From Swaminathania salitolerans (GTDB lineage: Bacteria > Pseudomonadota > Alphaproteobacteria > Acetobacterales > Acetobacteraceae): 64,000 bases of DNA. Below the pieces are notes generated by a model that worked only from the letters and a program-made list of their open reading frames with translations, searched no databases and was not told the DNA's origin. The DNA is taken from contig NZ_BJVC01000001.1 in assembly GCF_007988945.1 (NCBI RefSeq), positions 806,001 through 870,000 on the forward strand, in the 5' to 3' direction. Below, piece by piece: positions 57,321-64,000 of the stretch. The stretch's first letter is position 1; each line of letters opens with the position of its first letter. Made by a program: the position numbers and the translations under genes.

Positions 57321-57999
57321 CGTCACCGACCGGAGAGACGGCTTTCTTCCTGTACTGGATGTCATGGAGAAAGCGGGGTTCCTGTTCCAACCGGGCGAGG
57401 CCGGGCTGCTTCAGAACGAGAGCCAGGATCGTCTCGGCCGCATCGTCGAAATCCTGCTGATCCAGCTCCGTCTTGTCGAGCAGGGCGACCACCTGGACGC
57501 GCATGTCCGCATACCACTGGGTCATCGCCCAGAGGCAGAACAGGAAATGAACCGGATCGGTCCGGGGCAGTTCGTCGCGCGCCATCCAGTAACGCAGCGC
57601 GGTGACGATCGGACGGATTTCTTCCCTGAGCACGCTGGTGAGATACTGGGAGATGTATTTGCCCCCGCTGATGATCTCATGCGCGACGAGCCGCGACGCC
57701 TCGGCATTGTTGCGGGAAAAATCGAGCTTGGCGCGGATATAGCCCCGCAGCGCGTCGGGAGCGCTTGCGGTCATGGTCAGCCATGTTTCGGCCTCCCCGA
57801 GCCATGCATGCATCGTCCGGCGCAGAACCTCCTGGTACAGGATTTCCTTTGTGGAAAAATAATAATGCACATTCGCTTTGGGTATGCCTGCGCAGCGCGC
57901 AATCCCGGCGATACTCGCACCGGAAAATCCGTGCGCCGAAAATATTTTCTGCGCCGCTTCGATAATCGACACGACGGCTATTTCGCGAGGCACACCCAA
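57289..57999 (-). CDS. TetR family regulator, RutR-like
   Basis: A 236-residue TetR protein. The helix-turn-helix is IIEAAQKIFSAHGFSGASIAGIARCAGIPKANVHYYFSTKEILYQEVL. The ligand domain follows RutR by eye: GYIRAKLDFSRNNAEASRLVAHEIISGG, and TDPVHFLFCLWAMTQWYADMRVQV. RutR of E. coli senses uracil/thymine and controls pyrimidine and purine catabolism. The start is uncertain: a TTG at 57999 with GGGAG upstream is chosen, a TTG at 58071 would add 24 residues. A TTAAT/ATTAA dyad lies at 58075. It probably controls the surrounding permease and catabolic genes. Confidence 0.88.
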   Translation of the reverse strand: MGVPREIAVVSIIEAAQKIFSAHGFSGASIAGIARCAGIPKANVHYYFSTKEILYQEVLRRTMHAWLGEAETWLTMTASAPDALRGYIRAKLDFSRNNAEASRLVAHEIISGGKYISQYLTSVLREEIRPIVTALRYWMARDELPRTDPVHFLFCLWAMTQWYADMRVQVVALLDKTELDQQDFDDAAETILALVLKQPGLARLEQEPRFLHDIQYRKKAVSPVGDANRLTRQENG

Positions 58000-58353
58000 A
58001 TCGGTCTCCCGGGTCTGTTGTTCTTGCCAAATACGCCCTAATCCACCCCGCTTTATCAGGCAAGAGCGCAAAAATTAATAGGGAATTAACAGAAGGGGCA
58101 AGAAATCGTCTCCTGACTGCGTTATCCTGCCGGAGCGGAGGCCATGTTGCGCACTGGACGTTCCCCGCGCCATCTGTTTCATTTCACCATCATGACGATG
58201 GCGCCGGAACGAGGCGGTCGAGATCAGGGAGTACGAATCAGGGTGAGTTCGATCGGTCCTTCACATTGCTGCGAGGGGAAAATATTCCGGATACGGTCGC
58301 TTCCGTCAGGCCGGGTACGCCCGGACCGCACGAACAAATGGCGCCTGACGCCG
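58000..58353. other. Divergent region between RutR-like and phosphatase genes
   Basis: About 350 bases. It contains CTTGCC (58024-58029) and GGCAAG as a wide inverted repeat, a TTAAT-AGGGA-ATTAA dyad, and an AT-rich patch near 58070-58090. The right part may encode an N-terminal extension of the phosphatase, whose frame is open from 58144. Confidence 0.45.
58075..58089. promoter_or_regulatory. Candidate TetR-type operator
   Basis: TTAAT-AGGGA-ATTAA is a perfect 5-bp dyad in an AT-rich patch immediately upstream of the RutR-like gene and facing the phosphatase-ureide operon. Position fits autoregulation; it does not resemble the E. coli RutR box. Confidence 0.35.
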
Positions 58354-59052
58354 ATGCTGGTGCCGACGCTTCTGGCGCTTCTGGCGCTGCTGGGCGGAAG
58401 CGGATCGGCTCCCGGCTTTTCCGGCACGGCGATGGCCCAGCCGGTCAATGTCGGCGATGCCGTGACGGCGGCCTATGCCTATCACGATAGCGGTCTCTAT
58501 GAGCGGGACATGCGCGCGGTCATGGCCCGGGCATCCGGCTGGGTAAGGGCACAGGCTGGGAAATACCCGAACCCTGCCGTCATTCTCGATATCGACGAGA
58601 CCGCTTTGAGCAACTGGCCCGAGCTCAAGGCCAATCGCTTCGCCTATTTCCGCTCGGGGCGCTGCGACGGGCTTCCGGAAGGCCCCTGCGGTGCAGAGGC
58701 CTGGGAGCGGGCCGCCAAAGCGGAAGCCATCGCACCGACGCTCGATTTCTACAGAATGGCCCGTCGTCTCGGCGTCGCGGTGTTTTTCATCACGGGGCGA
58801 TATGAGAACGAGCGCGCCGATACGATCCGCAATCTCGCCAGAGCGGGTTATGCCGGATGGTCCGGCCTCGTTCTGCGTCCGGACGGCAGCCGCACGGCCT
58901 CCGCGGCCGATTACAAGGCGGCGGCACGTGCGCGGATCGAGGCGAGAGGTTTCCACATTCTGGCCACGATCGGCGATCAGCCCTCCGACCTCGCCGGGGG
59001 ACACGCCGAGCGGGGCTTTCTTCTTCCCAATCCATTCTATCGGGTACCGTGA
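58354..59052 (+). CDS. HAD family acid phosphatase (subfamily IIIB), exported
   Basis: A 232-residue phosphatase with an N-terminal signal (PTLLALLALLGGSGSAPG...GTAMA-QPVN). HAD motifs are all present: DIDETALSN (nucleophile and acid Asp) near residue 81, FITGRYENE (Thr) near residue 145, the Lys in ADYKAAARARIE, and IGDQPSDLAGG near residue 207. Such enzymes dephosphorylate organic phosphates in the periplasm. The start is unsure: the ATG at 58354 gives a clean signal peptide; longer frames begin at GTG 58241 or ATG 58144. It ends 2 bases before the flavoprotein gene and so heads the ureide operon. Confidence 0.85.
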   Translation: MLVPTLLALLALLGGSGSAPGFSGTAMAQPVNVGDAVTAAYAYHDSGLYERDMRAVMARASGWVRAQAGKYPNPAVILDIDETALSNWPELKANRFAYFRSGRCDGLPEGPCGAEAWERAAKAEAIAPTLDFYRMARRLGVAVFFITGRYENERADTIRNLARAGYAGWSGLVLRPDGSRTASAADYKAAARARIEARGFHILATIGDQPSDLAGGHAERGFLLPNPFYRVP

Positions 59053-59054
59053 TC

Positions 59055-60497
59055 ATGAAGACTGAAGCTCTGGAAGCGCTCGCATGTCGGGTGCGCGACG
59101 ATCTGGACCATATCGCCTATGCATCGGGGGAATGGGTCGTTCCGCCCCGGCAGGAAGAGGGGAAAACGGTTCTGGACGTCGCCGTGATCGGTGGCGGCCA
59201 GGGAGGACTTGCGACCTGCTTCGCCCTGCAAAGGATCGGCGTGCATAATGTCGCCGTGTTCGAACGCGCGGAAAAAGGCAAGGCAGGGCCCTGGACCACC
59301 TTCGCGCGCATGATCACCCTGCGTACGCCCAAACACGTCACGGGACCGGATCTCGGTATTCCCTCCCTCACGCCGCGCGCATGGTACGAGGCGCGATACG
59401 GCTCCGCGGCGTGGGAGGCGCTCGACAAGATCGACCGCCACGACTGGCAGGCCTATCTCGACTGGTATTCCGAAACCCTCGCCCTGCCCGTGATCCATGA
59501 CAGGACGCTCGAGGGAATCGAATGGAGGGACAATCTCCTCCATCTCACCTTCCGCGATGCCGCAGGCGCCGTCCATGAGGCGATCGCCCGACGGCTCGTG
59601 CTTGCCACCGGAATCGAAGGCAGCGGAGCGTGGCACGTCCCTGCGTTCATACACGAGCGGATTCTCGCCCATCTCTACGCTCACACCCATCAGCCGATCG
59701 ATTTCGAGGCGCTCAGGGGCAAGCGGGTCGGTGTTCTGGGCGGGGGCGCATCGGCTTTCGACAATGCAGCGACGGCGCTCGAAGCAGGGGCGGCTTCGGT
59801 CAGTGTCTGCATCCGGCGCAAGACCCTGCCGCGCATCAACCCCTATCGCTGGATGGAAAATGCCGGGTTTCTGGGGCATTTCCCCGAGCTTCCGGATCTG
59901 ACGCGCTGGCGGTTCATGCGTCGTATCTTCGATCTCAACCAGCCGCCGCCGCAGGATACATTCTGGCGGTGCAGCCGTCATGATGGGTTCAGTTTCCACG
60001 GGGATACGCCCTGGAACGATGCACGATGCGAGGATGACACCGTCATTGTCGAGACACCTCATGGCCCCATGACGTTCGACTACGTCATTCTCGGTACGGG
60101 TTTCGTCGTCGATTTCACCCAACGTCCGGAAACAGCGCCATTTGCGGATAATATTGCCCTGTGGGGCGACAGGTTCCAGGCACCCGCAGGGGAAGAAAGC
60201 GTCGTGCTCGACTCCTATCCCTATCTCGGGAAGCGTAGCGAGTTCCTGCCTCGCGATCCGTCGCGTTCCGATGCGCCGATGCTGGCCGCGATCCACAATT
60301 TCACCTTCGCGGCCACGCCGAGCATGGGTCTTTCGGGCGCATCGATCAGCGGTATGCGCTTCGGCGTCGATCGGCTTGCCCGTTCGATCGCCTGCGCCCT
60401 GTTCGTCGAGGATGGCGAGGCGCATCTCGAAAGCCTGTTGTCCTACGACACGGAGGAGCTGACGAGCCTCGGGCGCGAGCGGGATATCCTGCGATGA
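59055..60497 (+). CDS. FAD/NAD(P)-binding monooxygenase-like protein
   Basis: A 480-residue flavoprotein with two dinucleotide-binding motifs: VIGGGQGGLATC near residue 41 for FAD and VGVLGGGASAFDNA near residue 227 for NAD(P). An ATG-like segment (LVLATGIEGSG) lies near residue 196. The layout is that of FMO/N-hydroxylase-type enzymes. It is not the PHBH-type urate hydroxylase HpxO. The ATG at 59055 follows the phosphatase stop by 2 bases and its stop overlaps the AtzG-like gene (60494-60497), which makes it part of the ureide operon. The substrate is unknown; oxidation of a purine or pyrimidine intermediate is an attractive guess. Confidence 0.88.
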   Translation: MKTEALEALACRVRDDLDHIAYASGEWVVPPRQEEGKTVLDVAVIGGGQGGLATCFALQRIGVHNVAVFERAEKGKAGPWTTFARMITLRTPKHVTGPDLGIPSLTPRAWYEARYGSAAWEALDKIDRHDWQAYLDWYSETLALPVIHDRTLEGIEWRDNLLHLTFRDAAGAVHEAIARRLVLATGIEGSGAWHVPAFIHERILAHLYAHTHQPIDFEALRGKRVGVLGGGASAFDNAATALEAGAASVSVCIRRKTLPRINPYRWMENAGFLGHFPELPDLTRWRFMRRIFDLNQPPPQDTFWRCSRHDGFSFHGDTPWNDARCEDDTVIVETPHGPMTFDYVILGTGFVVDFTQRPETAPFADNIALWGDRFQAPAGEESVVLDSYPYLGKRSEFLPRDPSRSDAPMLAAIHNFTFAATPSMGLSGASISGMRFGVDRLARSIACALFVEDGEAHLESLLSYDTEELTSLGRERDILR

Positions 60498-60667
60498 ATG
60501 ACGAAACCGCTCTGATCATCCGCGCATCGGCGCTCGATCTGACCGTACCGGAGGCCTATCGCGACCCCGTTCTGAGGAATCTCGCCTTGCTCGAGCATTA
60601 CGCGGCCATTCTCGAGGCGGTGGATCTGCCCGAGCGGCTCGAGCCAGCCTTCGAGTATCGGCCATGA
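60494..60667 (+). CDS. AtzG-like protein (DUF4089), amidase partner
   Basis: A 57-residue protein, MNDETALIIRASALDLTVPE at the start and then LRNLALLEHYAAILEAVDLPE. This is the DUF4089/AtzG (HpxX) pattern: a small helical protein that binds an AtzE-type amidohydrolase and is needed for its activity in cyanuric-acid degraders. It overlaps the flavoprotein stop by ATGA (60494-60497) and the amidase start by ATGA (60664-60667), fully consistent with obligate co-translation. Confidence 0.88.
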   Translation: MNDETALIIRASALDLTVPEAYRDPVLRNLALLEHYAAILEAVDLPERLEPAFEYRP

Positions 60668-62001
60668 CCCTGTCCCATCCGGGAGATCCGGTCAGAAACG
60701 GCATGCGATCGGCTGTCTCGATCGTGGAATCCTCCCTCGCACGTATCGGGAGAGAGGATGGCGCGCTCTGCGCCGTCACGCGTCTGCTGTCCGAGCGGGC
60801 ATTGCGTCAGGCGCGCGAGATCGATCGCGCCGTCCTGCAAGGGGGCGATCCGGGCCCTCTGGCCGGAATGCCGTTCGGGGTCAAGGATCTCTTCGATCTC
60901 GAGGGGATGGTCACCACGGCCGGTTCGCGGATCCTCGCAAATGCGAGTCCTGCCCGCAGGGATGCCGTCCTCGTCTCCCGGCTCGTTTCTGCCGGAGCCA
61001 TTCCGGTCGCGACGACCAACATGGACGAGTTCGCTTACGGATTTGCGACGGACAACGCGCATTTCGGCCTGACGCGAAACCCGCATGACCACGATCATCT
61101 CGCAGGAGGCTCTTCCGGCGGGTCGGCAGCAGGTGTGGCCGCGGGATATTTTCCCTTCGCGCTGGGGTCCGACACCAATGGCTCGATACGGGTCCCTGCG
61201 TCGCTCTGCGGGGTATGGGGTCTGAGGGCGACACAGAACCGGCTTCCTCTCGATGGGGCCTATCCCTTCGTGGCCAGTCTGGACACGGTCGGCCCGTTCT
61301 GTGCCCGTGCCTCCGATCTGCGGACGCTTTTCGAGGTTCTCTCCGCAGAGAGCCTCGCCCGGGTCGATCCCGCCACGCTGAGGCTTGCCCGCCTCGGAGG
61401 GTGGTTCGCAGAGAACATGACCGGAGAGATGGAGAGGGCACTCGGCCATTTCTGCGAGGTTCTGGGCATTGGGCAGACGATCACGGTGGCCGATGTGGCC
61501 GCGGCGCGGGCCGCTGCCTTCCTGATCAGCGCCTCTGAGGGAGGTGCCCTGCATCTGGATCGTCTGAGGCATGACGCAAGTCAGTACGATCCCGCGGTAC
61601 GCGACCGTCTTCTGGCCGGGGCACTCGTGCCGGCTCCGACCGTGTTTCGCGCCCACAAGATGCGTCGTGCTTTCCGCACGGCCATGCATGCGGCTTTCGA
61701 GAATGCGGATATCCTGGTCGCTCCGGCGGTCATGGGGCCGGCACCGCGCTACGATACGCCAACGGTGACGATCGGCGGCGAGACGGTCTCGGCCCGTGCC
61801 AATCTCGGCCATTACACGCAGCCGCTGACCCTGGCCGGTTTCCCGGTTCTTGCCCTTCCTCTGGCGGAGAGCCTGGCCGGAGAGGGACTTCCCCTCGGTC
61901 TTCAGCTCGTGGCGCGACCCGGTCGGGAGGATCAGCTCATCGCTCTCGCCGAAAGACTCGAGGCCGACGGACTGGCGCGCGCGCGCCTGAGGGAGGATTG
62001 A
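60664..62001 (+). CDS. AtzE family amidohydrolase (HpxY-like)
   Basis: A 445-residue amidase-signature enzyme. The catalytic triad is visible: Lys in PFGVKDLFDLEG near residue 73, the cis-Ser in AGGSSGGSAAG near residue 148, and the nucleophile Ser in GSDTNGSIRVPASLCG near residue 172. AtzE removes an amine from 1-carboxybiuret in the cyanuric acid pathway; the HpxY relatives act in purine/allantoin nitrogen breakdown. It follows its AtzG-like partner with overlap and overlaps the HpxW-like gene (TGATG at 61999-62003). Confidence 0.92.
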   Translation: MTLSHPGDPVRNGMRSAVSIVESSLARIGREDGALCAVTRLLSERALRQAREIDRAVLQGGDPGPLAGMPFGVKDLFDLEGMVTTAGSRILANASPARRDAVLVSRLVSAGAIPVATTNMDEFAYGFATDNAHFGLTRNPHDHDHLAGGSSGGSAAGVAAGYFPFALGSDTNGSIRVPASLCGVWGLRATQNRLPLDGAYPFVASLDTVGPFCARASDLRTLFEVLSAESLARVDPATLRLARLGGWFAENMTGEMERALGHFCEVLGIGQTITVADVAAARAAAFLISASEGGALHLDRLRHDASQYDPAVRDRLLAGALVPAPTVFRAHKMRRAFRTAMHAAFENADILVAPAVMGPAPRYDTPTVTIGGETVSARANLGHYTQPLTLAGFPVLALPLAESLAGEGLPLGLQLVARPGREDQLIALAERLEADGLARARLRED

Positions 62002-63578
62002 TGCTCTTCAGTGCCCGTTCCTGCCGTGGCATGGTTACCGCACCGCATCATCTGGCGGCTCAGGCGGGTCGCGACATTCTCAGGGCCGGTGGCAATGCGG
62101 TCGAGGCGGCGGTTGCCACGGCGGCGACGCTTTCGGTGGTATATCCCCATATGACCGGGCTGGGAGGAGACGGTTTCTGGCTCATACGCCGTCCTGACGG
62201 CGCGGTCTGCGCGATCGACGCATGCGGACGGCTTGCCCGATCCGCGACCCCTGCCTTGTATGCCGGTCTCGACGCAGTGCCATGGCGCGGCGGTCTCGCT
62301 GCCAATACGGTCGCCGGAACCGTTGCGGGATGGAATCGCGCGCTCGCCTATGCGGGCGGCCAGATGTCTCTTGCGACCCTGCTCCAGGATGCGATCGGTC
62401 ACGCCGAGCAGGGGATGGTCGTGACCGAAAGCATGGCGGGCCTCATGGCCGCGCATCTCGACACGCTCAGCCATATGCCGAATTTTCCCGCACTTTTCCT
62501 GCCGGACGGGGAGATGAAGATCGCCGGAGCGGTTCATCGCAATCCGGCTCTCGCCCGTACCCTGCGGCGTCTGGCCGATGCCGGGCTGGGCGATTTCTAT
62601 CATGGCAAGCTCGCCGATACGATCGCCGCGGAACTCGAATCATGCGGCTCTCCCGTCCGGCTGGACGACCTCAATCATCATGAGGCCATTCTCTCCGAGC
62701 CTCTCGCAGCATCTCTGCATCACGGCCGTTTCTTCAACGTCCATCCGCCGACCCAGGGCGCCGCATCGCTCCTTATTCTCGCGCTGGCCGAGCGGCTCGG
62801 CGTGCAGGGTGCCGATACGGTCGAGGACATTCATCGCTGGGTCGAGGCGACCAAGGCAGCCTTTCTGTGGCGCGATCGCACGATTGCCGATCCGGCGATC
62901 ATGACGGCATCGCCTCAGGGGCTCCTGAGCGATCCGGCAGCCCTCGACGAGCTCGCGGGCGGCATTGCGCTCGATCGTGCCATGACCTGGCCGCATCCGG
63001 TCCAGCATGGCGATACGACCTGGTTCGGGGTCATGGATTCCGAAGGCTGGGCGGTGAGCATGATCCAGAGCCTCTATTTCGAGTTCGGCTCCGGTGTCGT
63101 CCTCCCCGAAACGGGCATCGTCTGGCAGAATCGCGGAGCGAGTTTCGACCTCAGGCAGGGAATGCTGCGCAGCCTCGTCCCGGGCAGAAAGCCGTTTCAC
63201 ACCCTCAATCCGGCCATGGCGGCTCTGAATGACGAGTCGCTTCTGGTCTACGGGACCATGGGAGGAGAGGGGCAGCCCCAGACCCAGGCGGCGATCGTCG
63301 CCCGCAACGTGATCGCGGGGCTGAGCCTTCAGGAGACGATCACGGCGCCGCGCTGGCTGCTGGGGCGAACCTGGGGCGAGACCTCGACCACGCTCAAGCT
63401 CGAAACGCGTTTCGATCCGTCGATCGTGGACGGATTGCGGGCTTTGGGTCATGAGGTCGAGACACTGACGCCGTTTGCAACGGCCATGGGTCATGCCGGT
63501 GCGATACGCCGCTACCGGGACGGAACGATGGAAGGCGCGACCGATCCGCGCAGTGATGGCGGTGTGGCGGCATTATGA
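62001..63578 (+). CDS. Gamma-glutamyltransferase family, oxamate amidohydrolase HpxW-like
   Basis: A 525-residue Ntn-hydrolase of the gamma-glutamyltranspeptidase fold. It has MVTAPHHLAAQAGRDILRAGGNAVEAAVA near the start, YPHMTGLGGDGFWL, the self-cleavage/nucleophile Thr in HGDTTWFGVMDS near residue 338, and GTMGGEGQPQTQ near residue 418. The genomic partners (AtzG-AtzE before, PuuE after) fit HpxW, which hydrolyses oxamate to oxalate and ammonia in Klebsiella. The ATG at 62001 overlaps the amidase stop and has GGGAGG upstream; the TTG at 61998 is less likely. Confidence 0.9.
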   Translation: MLFSARSCRGMVTAPHHLAAQAGRDILRAGGNAVEAAVATAATLSVVYPHMTGLGGDGFWLIRRPDGAVCAIDACGRLARSATPALYAGLDAVPWRGGLAANTVAGTVAGWNRALAYAGGQMSLATLLQDAIGHAEQGMVVTESMAGLMAAHLDTLSHMPNFPALFLPDGEMKIAGAVHRNPALARTLRRLADAGLGDFYHGKLADTIAAELESCGSPVRLDDLNHHEAILSEPLAASLHHGRFFNVHPPTQGAASLLILALAERLGVQGADTVEDIHRWVEATKAAFLWRDRTIADPAIMTASPQGLLSDPAALDELAGGIALDRAMTWPHPVQHGDTTWFGVMDSEGWAVSMIQSLYFEFGSGVVLPETGIVWQNRGASFDLRQGMLRSLVPGRKPFHTLNPAMAALNDESLLVYGTMGGEGQPQTQAAIVARNVIAGLSLQETITAPRWLLGRTWGETSTTLKLETRFDPSIVDGLRALGHEVETLTPFATAMGHAGAIRRYRDGTMEGATDPRSDGGVAAL

Positions 63579-63603
63579 GGGCAGCGTTACAGGAATGAGC
63601 GTG

Positions 63604-64000
63604 ATGACACAGGATTACCCCCGCGATCTCCACGGTTACGGCGCGACACCGCCGGAAGCGGCCTGGCCGGGTTCGGCCCGGATCGCGGTGCAGTTCGTGA
63701 TCAACTACGAGGAGGGTGCCGAGAATTCCATTCTGCATGGCGATGCGGGGTCGGAGGCGTTTCTCTCGGAAATGGTCGGAACGCGTCCCGTCATCGGCGC
63801 ACGATGCATGCAGATGGAGAGCCTGTACGAATACGGGGCGCGGGCCGGTTTCTGGCGGCTGCACCGGCTCTTTACGGAGCGCGGCCTGCCGCTCACGGTA
63901 TTCGGTGTCGCAACCGCGCTGGCGCGTCATCCGGAGGTCGTTGCGGCCATGAAGGCAGCCGGCTGGGAGATCGCATCGCATGGTCTGCGGTGGATCGATT
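63604..64000 (+). CDS. puuE: Allantoinase PuuE (N-terminal part; runs off the window)
   Basis: The first 132 residues of a polysaccharide-deacetylase-fold allantoinase. It matches PuuE by eye: YPRDLHGYGATPPEAAWPG, VQFVINYEEGAENSILHGD, ESLYEYGARAGFWRLHRLF, then VFGVATALARHPEVV and WEIASHGLRWID, including the His of the SHG metal motif. It opens the allantoin ring to allantoate without a classical metal-amidohydrolase. AGGA at 63591-63594 favours the ATG at 63604; an in-frame ATG at 63595 is the alternative. It follows hpxW by 25 bases. The C-terminus lies outside the window. Confidence 0.92.
   Translation, partial: MTQDYPRDLHGYGATPPEAAWPGSARIAVQFVINYEEGAENSILHGDAGSEAFLSEMVGTRPVIGARCMQMESLYEYGARAGFWRLHRLFTERGLPLTVFGVATALARHPEVVAAMKAAGWEIASHGLRWID

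Noticed and set aside
56090-58140. E. coli-type RutR box (TTGACCA-TGGTCAA)
   Set aside because: Looked for around the RutR-like, transaminase and MFS promoters; only the differently spaced GGACC/GGTCC dyad was seen.

Overview
The window looks like chromosomal DNA of an alphaproteobacterium, most likely an acetic acid bacterium (Acetobacteraceae). It is GC-rich, carries a cyoABCD cytochrome bo3 ubiquinol oxidase operon, a class I lysyl-tRNA synthetase, a SUV3-like RNA helicase with an S4 partner, an hda-ppk-ppx block divergent from purMN, Hint-domain surface-type proteins and a polyol (ribitol) locus. The genus cannot be fixed from the sequence alone. No rRNA, tRNA, insertion sequence, prophage or CRISPR array was seen.

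Layout. 1-2.7 kb: DUF4169 gene, then groES-groEL under a CIRCE operator. 2.8-4.6 kb: LysR regulator divergent from an SDR oxidoreductase. 4.7-8.8 kb: a DXD sugar transferase coupled to a DinG/XPD-type iron-sulfur helicase (minus strand). 8.9-13.3 kb: lysS (class I), a truncated MprF-like flippase and marC in one run. 13.4-15.6 kb: a uracil-DNA-glycosylase-fold protein, thpR and a Bax-inhibitor-1 protein. 16.2-20.1 kb: cyoABCD, ending in a bidirectional terminator shared with convergent fdxA. 20.7-25.0 kb: S4 protein and SUV3-like helicase divergent from an M17 aminopeptidase. 25.3-30.7 kb: a MarR protein, then a glycan mini-locus (WbpL-like transferase divergent from a WbpM-like dehydratase, DegT aminotransferase and small membrane protein). 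31.0-35.8 kb: ribitol locus (ketose 3-epimerase, RbtT-like permease, ROK regulator, ribitol 2-dehydrogenase). 35.9-39.5 kb: AI-2E family permease, ABC-F ATPase, ndk. 39.8-45.4 kb: a Hint-domain beta-helix-like protein, a small ORF resembling its C-terminal tail, and a GT2 plus DUF2142 membrane pair. 45.6-52.9 kb: purM-purN, hda, ppk, ppx and a frameshifted CDP-diacylglycerol pyrophosphatase gene. 53.0-64.0 kb: a nitrogen-base/ureide catabolism region with an NCS1 permease, omega-amino-acid transaminase, MFS exporter, RutR-like regulator, HAD acid phosphatase, flavin monooxygenase-like protein, AtzG-like, AtzE, HpxW-like and the start of PuuE.

How genes work together. Many neighbours overlap by ATGA or TGATG, so several blocks are probably translationally coupled: GT/dinG, mprF/marC, UDG/thpR, S4/SUV3, degT/ORF, purM/purN, ppx/cdh and FMO/atzG/atzE/hpxW. 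In the ribitol locus three upstream regions share a 5-5-5 dyad close to GTTGC-N5-GCAAC, which I propose as the operator of the ROK regulator.

Two things stand out across the whole window. First, short imperfect tandem repeats with a period of 11-21 bp recur at many gene borders, including a seven-unit 14-bp array over the cdh stop codon and a four-unit 12-bp array inside the cdh signal peptide. Second, there are signs of gene decay or remodelling: an MprF-like protein lacking most of its synthase domain beside lysS, and a cdh gene broken by one extra G in a G5 run.
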